Below are positions 5,967 through 14,654 of a stretch of DNA of 38,246 nt, in pieces. Source of the stretch: Burkholderiales bacterium (lineage in GTDB: Bacteria > Pseudomonadota > Gammaproteobacteria > Burkholderiales > Burkholderiaceae_C); assembly GCA_017302655.1 (NCBI GenBank), contig JAFLDE010000033.1:1-38246 (forward strand). Direction: 5' to 3'. The translations under genes were made by a program, and so were the position numbers. Every line of letters starts with the position of its first letter. The stretch's first letter is position 1. The notes beneath the pieces are model-generated. The model was not told where the DNA came from. It searched no databases and saw only the letters and a list, made by a program, of their open reading frames with translations.

Positions 5967-8870
5967 ATGAGTCCCACATTGAGCGCCCTCACCCTGCCCG
6001 CCCAGCCGATCAGCCGCGAGGTGCTGCTGGAGAAGTACGCCAAGGGGGATGAGGCCAGCATCGAGGCCGTGCAGCGCCGCGTGGCCAAGGCCCTGGCCGA
6101 AGTGGAGGCGCCCGCCGAGCGCGAGGCCTGGGCGGAGCGTTTCGCCGCAGCGCTGGCGGCGGGCTTCGTGCCGGCGGGGCGCATCCAGTCGGCGCTGGGT
6201 GCCGGGTTGCAGGCCACGCTGATCAACTGCTTCGTGCAGCCAGTGGGCGACAGCATCAGCACGCCCGAGGACGGATTCGCCGGCATCTACACCGCGCTGT
6301 CCGAAGCCGCCGACACCATGCGCCGAGGCGGCGGCGTGGGCTACGACTTCTCGCGCATCCGGCCCAGCGGCGCCTGGGTGGGCAGCACGCGCAGCCACGC
6401 CAGCGGCCCGGTCAGCTACTTGCGCGTGTTCGACCGCAGCTGCGAGACCGTGGAAAGCGCCGGCAGCCGGCGCGGGGCGCAGATGGGCGTGCTGCGCTGC
6501 GACCACCCGGACATCGAAGCCTTCATCCGCGCCAAGGACGGCGGCGAGCTGCGCAACTTCAACCTCAGCGTGGGCGTGACCGACGCCTTCATGGAAGCGG
6601 TGATGGAAGACCGAGAGGTCGAGCTGGCGCACCGCGCCGAGCCCGGCCCCTCGCTCAAGGCCCAGGGCGCCGCGCTGCGCGCCGACGGGCTCTGGGTCTA
6701 CCGCCGCCTGCCCGCCCGGCAGCTGTGGGACCTGATCATGCGCTCCACCTACGACCACGCCGAGCCGGGCGTGCTCTTCCTGGACAGCATCAACCGCGAC
6801 AACAACCTCTCGTATTGCGAGCAGATCAGCGCCACCAACCCCTGTGGCGAACAGCCGCTGCCGCCGTATGGCTGCTGCTGCCTGGGTTCGATCGACCTGA
6901 CCCGCTTCGTGCAGGAACCCTTCGGCGCGGAAGCCCGCTTCGACGAGGAGGCCTTCACCGCCCTGGTGCCGACCTGCGTGCGAGCGCTGGACAACGTGCT
7001 GGAGCTGACCCTGTGGCCGCTGCCCCAGCAGCACGCCGAGGCCCAGGCCAAGCGCCGCGTGGGTCTGGGTTTCACCGGCCTCGGGGATGCGCTGGTGATG
7101 CTGGGCCTGCGTTACGACAGCGCCGAGGCGCGCGCCAAGGCTTCGCGCATTGCCGAGCTGATGCGCGACACCGCCTACGCGGCCAGCTGCGACCTGGCCG
7201 TGGAGCGCGGCGCCTTCCCGCTCTTCAACGCCGACCTGCTGCTCAGCGGCGGGCGCTTCGCCTCGCGCCTGCCCAAGGCGCTCAAAGACCGCATCCGCGC
7301 CACGGGGCTGCGCAACTCGCACCTGCTGTCCATCGCGCCCACCGGCACCATCAGCCTGGCCTTCTGCGACAACGCCAGCAACGGCATCGAGCCCGCCTTC
7401 AGCTGGACCTACGAGCGCAAGAAGCGCGAGGCCGACGGCAGCTTCAAGAAGTACGCGGTGGAGGACCACGCCTACCGCCTGTTCCGCCACCTGCACGGTG
7501 CCGAGGCGCCGCTGCCCCCGGCCTTCGTGAGCGCGCTGGAGATTGCCGCCGCCGACCATGCGGCCATGGTGGGCGCGGTGGCTCCCTACATCGACACGGC
7601 CATCAGCAAGACGGTGAACGTGCCCGCCGACTACCCGTTCGCCGACTTCCAGGACCTGTACCTGCAGGCCTGGAAGCTCGGGCTGAAGGGCCTGGCCACT
7701 TTCCGGCCGAACAGCGTGCTGGGCTCGGTGCTGAGCACGACGCCGGCACCGGCTGCAGTGCCCGCCGCTCCCGCGGCGACCGTTGCTCCCGCCGGGGTCT
7801 TCGACCCCAACCAGCGCCTGCAGCTCTCGCCCTCGCGCGCGCCGGTGCTGGCCTCGCTGCGCTGGCCGGGCCGGCCCGAGCTGCCGGCAGGCAACCCGGC
7901 CTGGACCTTCATGGTTCGCGCGCCGGGCGGCGACCTCGCGCTGTTCATCGGGGAAACCGCGGCGGCACAAGGCGATGTTTTCGAGATCTGGACCAACGGC
8001 GCCGAGCAGCCGCGCGGCCTGGGGGCCCTGGCCAAGAGTCTGTCCATGGACCTGCGCGCCTTCGACCGCGGCTGGCTGCAGCTCAAGCTCGACCAGCTGG
8101 CCACCCTGGCCGACGATGCGCCCTTCGAGCTGCCCTTCCCGCCCGACGGCGCGCCGCGCCGCTTCCCCGGCGTGGTGGCTGCCGTGGCGGCGCTGCTGCG
8201 CTGGCGCTGCGAACAGCTCGGCACCTTGCCGCCGGCGCCGGGCGCGTCCACGCCGGTGCTCGACGCCCTGTTCAGCCGCCACGAACCGCAGACCGGCTTC
8301 GACGGCACCCTGGCCTGGACGGTGGACGTTGAGAACCCGGCCGCGCACGACCGCCTGACGCTCACGTTGAAAGAGGTCAGCGTGATGGGGCCCGATGGCC
8401 TGGCGCACACCCGGCCCTGCGCGATGACCCTCTCCGGCCAGTATCCGCGCGCGCTCGACGGCCTGGCACGACTGTTGTCGCTCGACATGCGCGTGCTCGA
8501 CCCGGCCTGGATCGGCATGAAGCTGCGCAAGCTGCTGAACTACGCCGAGCCGCTGGGCGACTTCATGGCCTTCGAGCCCTCCCTGCAGCCCGGTGCCGAG
8601 CGGCGCCAGCGCGTCTGGCCCAGCACGGTGGCCTACCTGGCGCGGCTCATCATCCACCGCTACGCGATGCTGGGCCTGCTCGACGAACGCGGCTACCCGC
8701 TGCGCGAGATGGGTCTGCTGCAAGCCCAGCCCGAACCGGCCGCGCCGCGCCAGCAGGCGCTATTCCCGGCCGGCGGCCGCGCCTGCCCGGAGTGCGGCAA
8801 CGCCAGCCTGATCGACAAGGATGGCTGCGAGTTCTGCACCGCCTGCGGCTACATCGGCGCCTGCGGCTGA
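5967..8870 (+). CDS. nrdJ: Adenosylcobalamin-dependent (class II) ribonucleotide reductase
   Basis: Reduces ribonucleotides to deoxyribonucleotides using a radical generated from adenosylcobalamin, so it works with or without oxygen. 967 residues. The catalytic barrel shows NCFVQP near residue 85, [32 protein letters not shown] (residues 291-304), APTGTISL and [12 protein letters not shown]. After an Ala/Pro-rich linker (about residues 590-610) come two related TSCPD-like segments (about 642-755 and 779-925), sharing the pattern of a GLxxLxKxLSLDMR-type helix. The C-terminus is a zinc-ribbon-like CPECG...CEFCTACG holding the cysteines that re-reduce the active site. A SD-like AGGA is very close to the ATG, so a TTG at 5979 could be the real start. 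No cobalamin riboswitch is visible upstream; tandem NrdR-like boxes are. Confidence 0.95.
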   Translation: MSPTLSALTLPAQPISREVLLEKYAKGDEASIEAVQRRVAKALAEVEAPAEREAWAERFAAALAAGFVPAGRIQSALGAGLQATLINCFVQPVGDSISTPEDGFAGIYTALSEAADTMRRGGGVGYDFSRIRPSGAWVGSTRSHASGPVSYLRVFDRSCETVESAGSRRGAQMGVLRCDHPDIEAFIRAKDGGELRNFNLSVGVTDAFMEAVMEDREVELAHRAEPGPSLKAQGAALRADGLWVYRRLPARQLWDLIMRSTYDHAEPGVLFLDSINRDNNLSYCEQISATNPCGEQPLPPYGCCCLGSIDLTRFVQEPFGAEARFDEEAFTALVPTCVRALDNVLELTLWPLPQQHAEAQAKRRVGLGFTGLGDALVMLGLRYDSAEARAKASRIAELMRDTAYAASCDLAVERGAFPLFNADLLLSGGRFASRLPKALKDRIRATGLRNSHLLSIAPTGTISLAFCDNASNGIEPAFSWTYERKKREADGSFKKYAVEDHAYRLFRHLHGAEAPLPPAFVSALEIAAADHAAMVGAVAPYIDTAISKTVNVPADYPFADFQDLYLQAWKLGLKGLATFRPNSVLGSVLSTTPAPAAVPAAPAATVAPAGVFDPNQRLQLSPSRAPVLASLRWPGRPELPAGNPAWTFMVRAPGGDLALFIGETAAAQGDVFEIWTNGAEQPRGLGALAKSLSMDLRAFDRGWLQLKLDQLATLADDAPFELPFPPDGAPRRFPGVVAAVAALLRWRCEQLGTLPPAPGASTPVLDALFSRHEPQTGFDGTLAWTVDVENPAAHDRLTLTLKEVSVMGPDGLAHTRPCAMTLSGQYPRALDGLARLLSLDMRVLDPAWIGMKLRKLLNYAEPLGDFMAFEPSLQPGAERRQRVWPSTVAYLARLIIHRYAMLGLLDERGYPLREMGLLQAQPEPAAPRQQALFPAGGRACPECGNASLIDKDGCEFCTACGYIGACG

Positions 8871-8880
8871 GCAGGCCGAC

Positions 8881-9801
8881 TCAGACGTAGAGCTGCGCCT
8901 GCGGCCGCAGGCGCAGGACGCGCGAGGACCAGCTGGCCCGCACGGGCGCAGGCAAGGCGCCGGGCAGCGGGGTGTCGCCCACAGCGCTGAGCCACCAGCC
9001 GCCCGCTTGCTCAGGCTGGCTGTCTTCCCAGCGATGCCCGGCCAGGCCGCTGGCTTGCAGCGTGAAGGCCGGCGCCTCGTCCAGCAGCCAGGTGCGCCAG
9101 CGCTGCACGCGGCGCTGGAAGGGCGGCTTCAGGCACAGGCGCTGCAACCAGCCCTGTTGCTGCCAGTCGCGCAGGCGGGCCAGCAAGGCGCGCTCGCTTC
9201 GGTCGCCCAACTGGGTGGCCAGCGCGGCGAACGGGTGGGCCACGAGGGGCAAACCACCCCGCTCCAGCGCGACGGCCAGCCGAGGATCCAGGCAAGGCCC
9301 GCCGCTGAGTTCGCAGGCGCAAGGGTCGACCGATTGCTGCAGCAGCCAGCGCGCGGCGGCCCTGGTGCCGGCGGCGGCCTCCAACTGCTGCGTGGCGGCC
9401 AGCAGTTCCTCGGGCTCGCGCGCTTCCAGGTGCAGCCACACGCGCGGCAAGTGGTCGATGCCGGTGCCTTCTTCCACCCATTCGAGGCAGAGTGCAGCGG
9501 GCTCCTGTTCGGCAGCGGCTTGCAAGGCGGCGCTGGCAGCAAGGTCCAGGGCTGCGAAGCCCAGGCGCCAGCGCTGGCGCCGCACACGTTTACCCCAGCG
9601 CACCTGCACGGGAGCCAGCTGGCCCTGCTGCTGCAGACGCTGCGCATAAGCCAGCAACTCGCGAGGTGTGGCGCCGACGCGCTCGGCCATCTCGCGCCAG
9701 GGTGCGCTCTGCAGCGGAAACGAGGCCTGCCAGCCATGCTGCAGCGCGGGCCGCAGGCCGGCACAGACCGAAGGCGCGACGGCTAGCGACGGGGCCGACA
9801 T
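8881..9801 (-). CDS. Two-domain Lrp/AsnC-like protein related to siroheme decarboxylase NirD/NirL
   Basis: About 306 residues. Two winged-helix segments of the NirD/NirL type are visible: GLRPALQHGWQASFPLQSAP followed by WREMAERVG near the N-terminus, and LAVALERGGLPLVAHPFAAL followed by ATQLG after residue 170. This is the layout of fused NirDL proteins, which decarboxylate siroheme in heme d1 synthesis. The region that should hold the conserved HNYxRxH-like active-site motif reads LEWVEEGTGIDHLPRVWLHL in the first half and GHRWEDSQ in the second, so key residues seem lost or moved. No other heme d1 gene is in the window. It is convergent with nrdJ (10 bases between stops) and divergent from the TonB receptor. 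The frame runs up to 9900; ATG 9801 was chosen because the extra N-terminus looks unnatural. A regulator is an alternative role. Confidence 0.55.
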   Translation of the reverse strand: MSAPSLAVAPSVCAGLRPALQHGWQASFPLQSAPWREMAERVGATPRELLAYAQRLQQQGQLAPVQVRWGKRVRRQRWRLGFAALDLAASAALQAAAEQEPAALCLEWVEEGTGIDHLPRVWLHLEAREPEELLAATQQLEAAAGTRAAARWLLQQSVDPCACELSGGPCLDPRLAVALERGGLPLVAHPFAALATQLGDRSERALLARLRDWQQQGWLQRLCLKPPFQRRVQRWRTWLLDEAPAFTLQASGLAGHRWEDSQPEQAGGWWLSAVGDTPLPGALPAPVRASWSSRVLRLRPQAQLYV

Positions 9802-9940
9802 GGAAGGCTCACGGTCAGGGCGGTGGCAGACGGGGAGACAGGCATCGCGGCAGCACCTAAAGAAGGGTGGGGCGATGCTGGCCTTGTGCCTGCCGGCCAT
9901 CCTTGACGCGCTTCAACTTTTCGCTGTGGCCGGCCTTGCC

Positions 9941-9954
9941 TTGATCCGCATCAA
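9941..9954. promoter_or_regulatory. Perfect FNR/Anr/Dnr box
   Basis: TTGAT-CCGC-ATCAA fits the FNR consensus at 10 of 10 positions. It lies between the divergent NirD/L-like gene (start 9801) and the TonB receptor (start 10051). In the receptor direction GATCTT (9976-9981) is at a spacing close to that of a class II promoter; in the other direction no -10 is apparent. It probably drives the TonB receptor operon under low oxygen. Confidence 0.7.
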
Positions 9955-10050
9955 GCGAATTCGCTGCGTGGCGCCGATCTTGAACCGCTTCAAGGAGCGC
10001 AAGGCTCCCTGCCGCGACGCTGGCGGGCATTCGTTCCACGGAGCCCTTCC

Positions 10051-12021
10051 ATGCACAGCCTGACCCTTCGCGCCCCGCATCGCTTCCGACGCCACGCGCT
10101 GTCGGCGGCCCTGCTGGCGCTCAGCCCCTTCACGCCGCTCGCGGCGCAGACCCAGGCACCCGCCAGCGAGGTGAACCTGCCGCAGGTGGTGGTGAGCGCC
10201 ACGCGCCATGCGCTGCCCCTGCTACTGGCACCGGCCTCGGTGGCGGTGGTGAGCAGCGAGCAGGTGGCGCAGCGCGGCAGCGACAACCTGCTGCAGCTGC
10301 TGCGCGCCGACCTGGGCATCCAGCCCTTTGCCAAGCCGGTGGGCGGGCGCAAGGCCCTGTCGCTGCGCGGCATGGACCCGCGCCACACCTTGGTGCTGGT
10401 GGACGGCCAGCGCATCAGCGCCAGCGACGGCCTCGTAGGCGCCAGCGACTTCCAACTGGACTGGACGGGCGCGGTGGACATCCAGCGCGTCGAGGTGCTG
10501 CGCGGGCCGATGTCGGTGCTGTACGGCGCCGAGGCGCTGGGCGGTGTCATCCAGGTCATCACCCAGCCCTTGCCGACGCGTTTCGAGGCGCGCGCCTTCG
10601 TGGAAGGGCGGCGTGGCGACGGCGACCAAGGCAGCGGCCACCGCGCGGCGGTGGCGTTGCGCGGCGGCCTGGGCCTGAATGCGCTTCGCGCGGGGCTGAG
10701 TGTTTCAGACGCGCGCCGCAGCGCCACTGCATTGGCGGCCGACCCCAGCCTGAGCGCCGTCGAAGGCCGCGCGCCGCGCGAGGTCTCGCTGCGCCTGGAG
10801 GGCGACTTGAGCGCCACGCAGCGCCTGCGCCTGGACCTGCGGCGCGCAGACGAGCAACGCTGGATGATGCAGCGCGAGCGCACCGGCCAGCGCCGCCTGT
10901 TCGAGAGCCGCCATCAGGTGGACCGCGAACTGGCCGCCCTGCGCTGGGACGCCGACTGGGGCGACCAGCGCGACAGCCTGCTGCGCATCTACCGCAGCGA
11001 GCTGGCGGTGGCCAATACGCGCAGCAACGGCGTCACGCCGCTGCGCCCCAACACCCTGCGCGACGAAGTGGTGGAAGGCCAGGCGAGCAGCCCGCTCGGC
11101 GATGGGCGCGCAACGCTGGGCTTCGAATGGCGCGATGAACGCGTCATCAACATCGGCCTTTCCGGCGGCGAAGGGCATGCGCTGCACCGCGGCGTGTACG
11201 GGCAATGGGAGCTGCCGCTGTCGCCCCAGGTCGCGCTGACCAGCGGCCTGCGCTGGGACGAGCACAGCCGCTTCGGTGGTTTCCTCAGCCCGCGCAGCTA
11301 TCTGGTGACGCAACTGGGCGGTGGCTGGGTGGCCAAGGGCGGCTTTGGGCGCGGCTTCAAGGCCCCGACGGTGAAGCAGATCGACCCCAGCTACCGCGAG
11401 GATGAAGGCCCGAACACCTTCCTTGGCAACCCCGACCTGCGGCCGGAGGTGAGCGACAGCGCCGAAGTGGCGCTGGCCCTGGATCGGCCCGGCTACGGAC
11501 TGTCGGCCACGCTGTTCCGCAACGAGGTGCGGGACCTCATCAATTCGGTGCTGGTGAGCGGCACCCCGGCGCGCGGCACCTACCGCTTCAACAACGTCGA
11601 GCAGGCCACGCTGCAGGGTCTGGAGCTGCAGGCCGGCTGGCGCCCATGGCCTTGGCTGAACCTGCAGGCCCATGCCACCCTGATGCGCGCCAAGGACGGC
11701 CAGGGGGTGCCCCTGGACAAGCGGGCCGAGCGCTTGTTCGGCCTGCGTGCCGACGTGCAGCAGGCCGGCTGGGGACTGGGCGTGTCGCTGCAGCAGCAGG
11801 CTGGCCTCTACCTGGCCGGCAGCACCGCCAGCCAGGCGCCGCAACCGGTGCCCACGCTTAACCTCGTGAACGTGTACGGCCATCGCGACCTGGGCGGTGG
11901 CTGGCGCCTGCGTGCCGGGGTGGACAACGCCGGCAATTTGCGCTTGGCCGCCAAGTCGCCGCTGTTCAGTAGCGAGGAGCTGCCGCGCACGGTGCGCCTG
12001 TCGCTGGAGGCGCGTTGGTGA
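10051..12021 (+). CDS. TonB-dependent outer membrane receptor
   Basis: 656 residues. Residues 1 to about 33 form a signal peptide (ending PLAAQ). A TonB box-like LPQVVVSATR is followed by the plug domain (about 45-165: VAVVSSEQVAQRGSDNLLQLLR, LSLRGMDPRHTLVLVDGQRI, VEVLRGPMSVLYGAEALGGV) and the 22-strand barrel, with the family motif GFGRGFKAPT, NPDLRPEVS, and the last strand ending in RLSLEARW. The layout is of the BtuB/CirA/FepA branch. The substrate is not readable: cobalamin would suit the B12-dependent NrdJ nearby, and a copper or iron chelate would suit the respiratory genes. A perfect FNR box lies 97 bases upstream and GGAG stands near 10039. It is followed with overlapping codons by SirB2-like and hemerythrin genes, so the three form an operon. 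Confidence 0.9.
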   Translation: MHSLTLRAPHRFRRHALSAALLALSPFTPLAAQTQAPASEVNLPQVVVSATRHALPLLLAPASVAVVSSEQVAQRGSDNLLQLLRADLGIQPFAKPVGGRKALSLRGMDPRHTLVLVDGQRISASDGLVGASDFQLDWTGAVDIQRVEVLRGPMSVLYGAEALGGVIQVITQPLPTRFEARAFVEGRRGDGDQGSGHRAAVALRGGLGLNALRAGLSVSDARRSATALAADPSLSAVEGRAPREVSLRLEGDLSATQRLRLDLRRADEQRWMMQRERTGQRRLFESRHQVDRELAALRWDADWGDQRDSLLRIYRSELAVANTRSNGVTPLRPNTLRDEVVEGQASSPLGDGRATLGFEWRDERVINIGLSGGEGHALHRGVYGQWELPLSPQVALTSGLRWDEHSRFGGFLSPRSYLVTQLGGGWVAKGGFGRGFKAPTVKQIDPSYREDEGPNTFLGNPDLRPEVSDSAEVALALDRPGYGLSATLFRNEVRDLINSVLVSGTPARGTYRFNNVEQATLQGLELQAGWRPWPWLNLQAHATLMRAKDGQGVPLDKRAERLFGLRADVQQAGWGLGVSLQQQAGLYLAGSTASQAPQPVPTLNLVNVYGHRDLGGGWRLRAGVDNAGNLRLAAKSPLFSSEELPRTVRLSLEARW

Positions 12022-12434
12022 GCGACGATGCCGGCATGGATCTGATTCAACACTACCCGCTGCTGCGCCATGCGCACATTGGCTTGGCCGCGCTCAGCGT
12101 GCTGCTGTTCACCGCGCGCGGCGTGGGCGTGCTGGCGGGCGCGCGCTGGCCCATGCAAGGCGCTGTGCGCGCCGCCAGCGTCGGCATCGACAGCCTGCTG
12201 CTGCTGGCCGGCGTGCTGCTGGTGGTGGCGCTGCAAGTCACCGAGGCTTGGTTGCCAGTCAAGCTGGGCTTGCTCGCGGCGTACATCGCGCTGGGCAGCC
12301 TGGCGCTGAAGCGTGCCCCCGCGCGCTGGAGCAAGGCGCTGGCCTTCGTAGCCGCGCTGGCTTGCGTGGCGCTGCTGGTGGGAGTGGCCCGGACGCGGCA
12401 GCCTTGGGCCTGGTGGGCTGGGGGCTTGGCATGA
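12018..12434 (+). CDS. SirB2-like four-helix membrane protein
   Basis: About 138 residues with four hydrophobic helices and the N-terminal YPLLRHAHIGLAALSVLLF typical of SirB2 proteins. The family is widespread but of unknown biochemical role; the name comes from a Salmonella invasion regulator locus. The GTG at 12018 is chosen because GGAGG stands at 12006-12010 and it overlaps the TGA of the TonB receptor gene as GTGA, which implies translational coupling; ATG 12036 is the alternative. Its own stop overlaps the start of the hemerythrin gene (ATGA). Confidence 0.75.
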   Translation: MSDDAGMDLIQHYPLLRHAHIGLAALSVLLFTARGVGVLAGARWPMQGAVRAASVGIDSLLLLAGVLLVVALQVTEAWLPVKLGLLAAYIALGSLALKRAPARWSKALAFVAALACVALLVGVARTRQPWAWWAGGLA

Positions 12435-12937
12435 ACGGGCCGTTGCTGAATTCGCCGTCGGTGGGCTTTGAACAACCCTTCGAAATGCTGCATGCCTGCC
12501 ATGAGAGGGTGCTGCAGCGCCTGGATTTGCTGGAGCGTCTGCACGCGCACCTGCTGAGCCACGGGGCCGATGCGCAAGCCCAAGGGGCTGCCTCTGACCT
12601 GTTGCGCTACTTCGACCTGGCGGCGCCGCATCACCACGAGGACGAGGAGCGCCATGTGCTGCCCAGGCTGCGTGCCCAAGGGCACGTGCTGCTTGCGGAT
12701 CGTTTGGCAGCCGAGCACCGGGAGATGCACGCGGGCTGGCTGGCTCTGCGGAGCGCCCTGCTGTCAGTTCAATGCGGTCAGACGGTGGCGTTGAGCGGGA
12801 ACTGGAGGGACTGGGCCGCGCTGTACCGGCGCCACATCGAAGCCGAGGAGGGAGACGCCTTCCCGATCGCCCGTGCCGCGAGCGGCGATCTCGAACGGAA
12901 TGCCATGGGCCAAGAGATGGCGGCGCGAAGGCGCTGA
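12431..12937 (+). CDS. Hemerythrin-like HHE domain protein
   Basis: 168 residues forming a four-helix bundle that should hold a di-iron site. The ligand pattern is complete: LHACHERVL, HHHEDEERHVLPRL, EHREMHAGW and RHIEAEEGDAFPIA provide the H, HxxxE, HxxxH and HxxxE/D groups. Proteins of this type bind oxygen or nitric oxide, or store and deliver iron for repair of damaged Fe-S clusters. Being the last gene of an operon with a TonB receptor and a SirB2-like protein behind an FNR box suggests a role in nitric oxide or metal handling when oxygen is low; this is inference. The start ATG overlaps the preceding stop (ATGA). Confidence 0.85.
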   Translation: MNGPLLNSPSVGFEQPFEMLHACHERVLQRLDLLERLHAHLLSHGADAQAQGAASDLLRYFDLAAPHHHEDEERHVLPRLRAQGHVLLADRLAAEHREMHAGWLALRSALLSVQCGQTVALSGNWRDWAALYRRHIEAEEGDAFPIARAASGDLERNAMGQEMAARRR

Positions 12938-13049
12938 ATCGCCAGGGATAGCCGCCGGGCACGGGTGCGATGCGCTGCGGCAGAATCGTCCACGAGGCGT
13001 GCAGGTCGCGCGCCATGGCCTCGCTTCCACGGTCTGCCCCAGGAGTCGC

Positions 13050-13544
13050 ATGAGCACCGATCTCGTTGTTGCCGCCCCCGCCATCGGGGCGTCCGCAGGC
13101 GTCAAGCCCACCCGCCAGTTCCTCACCTTCCGCGTCGGCGGCGAGGAGTACGGCATGGACATCCTGAAGGTGCAGGAAATCCGCTCGTACGAGGTGCCGA
13201 CCCGAGTGGCCCACGCCCCGTCGTTCGTCAAGGGCGTGGTGAACCTGCGCGGTGTGATCGTCCCGATCATGGACATGCGCATCAAGCTGGGGTGCGAGGC
13301 GTTGTACAACGACTTCACCGTGGTCATCGTGATGAACATCGGCAACCGCGTGCTGGGCATGGTGGCCGACTCGGTGTCTGATGTGCTGGAGTTGGAAGAC
13401 GACCAGATCCGGCCGGCACCCGAGATCAGCTCAGCAATTGACTCGCGGCATGTCACGGGCTTGGGCAAGGTCAACGAGCGCATCCTCATCCTGCTGGACA
13501 TCGTTGGGATGGTCTCCAGCCCTGAGTTCGGTTTGATGGACTGA
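13050..13544 (+). CDS. cheW: CheW-like chemotaxis coupling protein
   Basis: 164 residues, a single CheW domain: FLTFRVGGEEYGMDILKVQE, GVVNLRGVIVPIMDMRIKLG, MVADSVSDVLEL and RILILLDIVGM. CheW links chemoreceptors to the kinase CheA in membrane arrays. AGGAG at 13041-13045 fixes the start at 13050. No other chemotaxis gene is in the window, so it is an orphan copy that could serve a distant cluster or a specialised receptor. A GC-rich hairpin follows the stop. Confidence 0.93.
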   Translation: MSTDLVVAAPAIGASAGVKPTRQFLTFRVGGEEYGMDILKVQEIRSYEVPTRVAHAPSFVKGVVNLRGVIVPIMDMRIKLGCEALYNDFTVVIVMNIGNRVLGMVADSVSDVLELEDDQIRPAPEISSAIDSRHVTGLGKVNERILILLDIVGMVSSPEFGLMD

Positions 13545-13556
13545 AGGCGAGCCGGC

Positions 13557-13573
13557 GCCTGCGCACCGCAGGC
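13557..13573 (+). terminator. Possible terminator after cheW
   Basis: GCCTGCG (13557-13563) and CGCAGGC (13567-13573) form a perfect 7-bp stem with a 3-base loop, 13 bases after the cheW stop. Only a weak T-run follows, so this is tentative. Confidence 0.35.
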
Positions 13574-13626
13574 CTTGCGCGGCCGACCCGGACGGGGCGA
13601 CGCGGAGCAAGCAGCAGCCAAACCAG

Positions 13627-13646
13627 GGGTTATCGCTTATTAACCC
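13627..13646. repeat. Short inverted repeat GGGTTA-N8-TAACCC upstream of rpoH
   Basis: GGGTTA (13627-13632) and TAACCC (13641-13646) are a perfect inverted repeat in an AT-rich stretch just upstream of the rpoH promoter. It may be an operator; no family is identified. Confidence 0.25.
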
Positions 13647-13657
13647 TATGGCTTCGA

Positions 13658-13687
13658 TTGACATGGACTGTTAGCACTCCAGATGGT
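13658..13687 (+). promoter_or_regulatory. Probable sigma-70 promoter of rpoH
   Basis: TTGACA (13658-13663) is a perfect -35; GATGGT (13682-13687) after an 18-base spacer is a moderate -10. The CIRCE element overlaps the spacer and -10, so repressor binding would block polymerase. Confidence 0.45.
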
Positions 13688-13697
13688 CGAGTGCTAA
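13671..13697 (+). promoter_or_regulatory. CIRCE operator (HrcA binding site) upstream of rpoH
   Basis: TTAGCACTC (13671-13679), a 9-base spacer, and GAGTGCTAA (13689-13697) match the CIRCE consensus TTAGCACTC-N9-GAGTGCTAA without a mismatch. HrcA represses from this element in many bacteria. Here it sits 51 bases before the rpoH ATG, so HrcA should control the heat-shock sigma factor itself. Confidence 0.95.
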
Positions 13698-13748
13698 AGT
13701 CGTCGCTGTCGGGTCCCGTGGTGGGCCCGCTGACTGGGGAAATCCCGT

Positions 13749-14650
<902 letters not shown>

Positions 14651-14654
<4 letters not shown>

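Noticed and set aside
5934-8723. 929-residue open frame antisense to nrdJ
   Set aside because: Runs opposite nrdJ, low-complexity composition typical of the complement of GC-rich codons; no domain seen.
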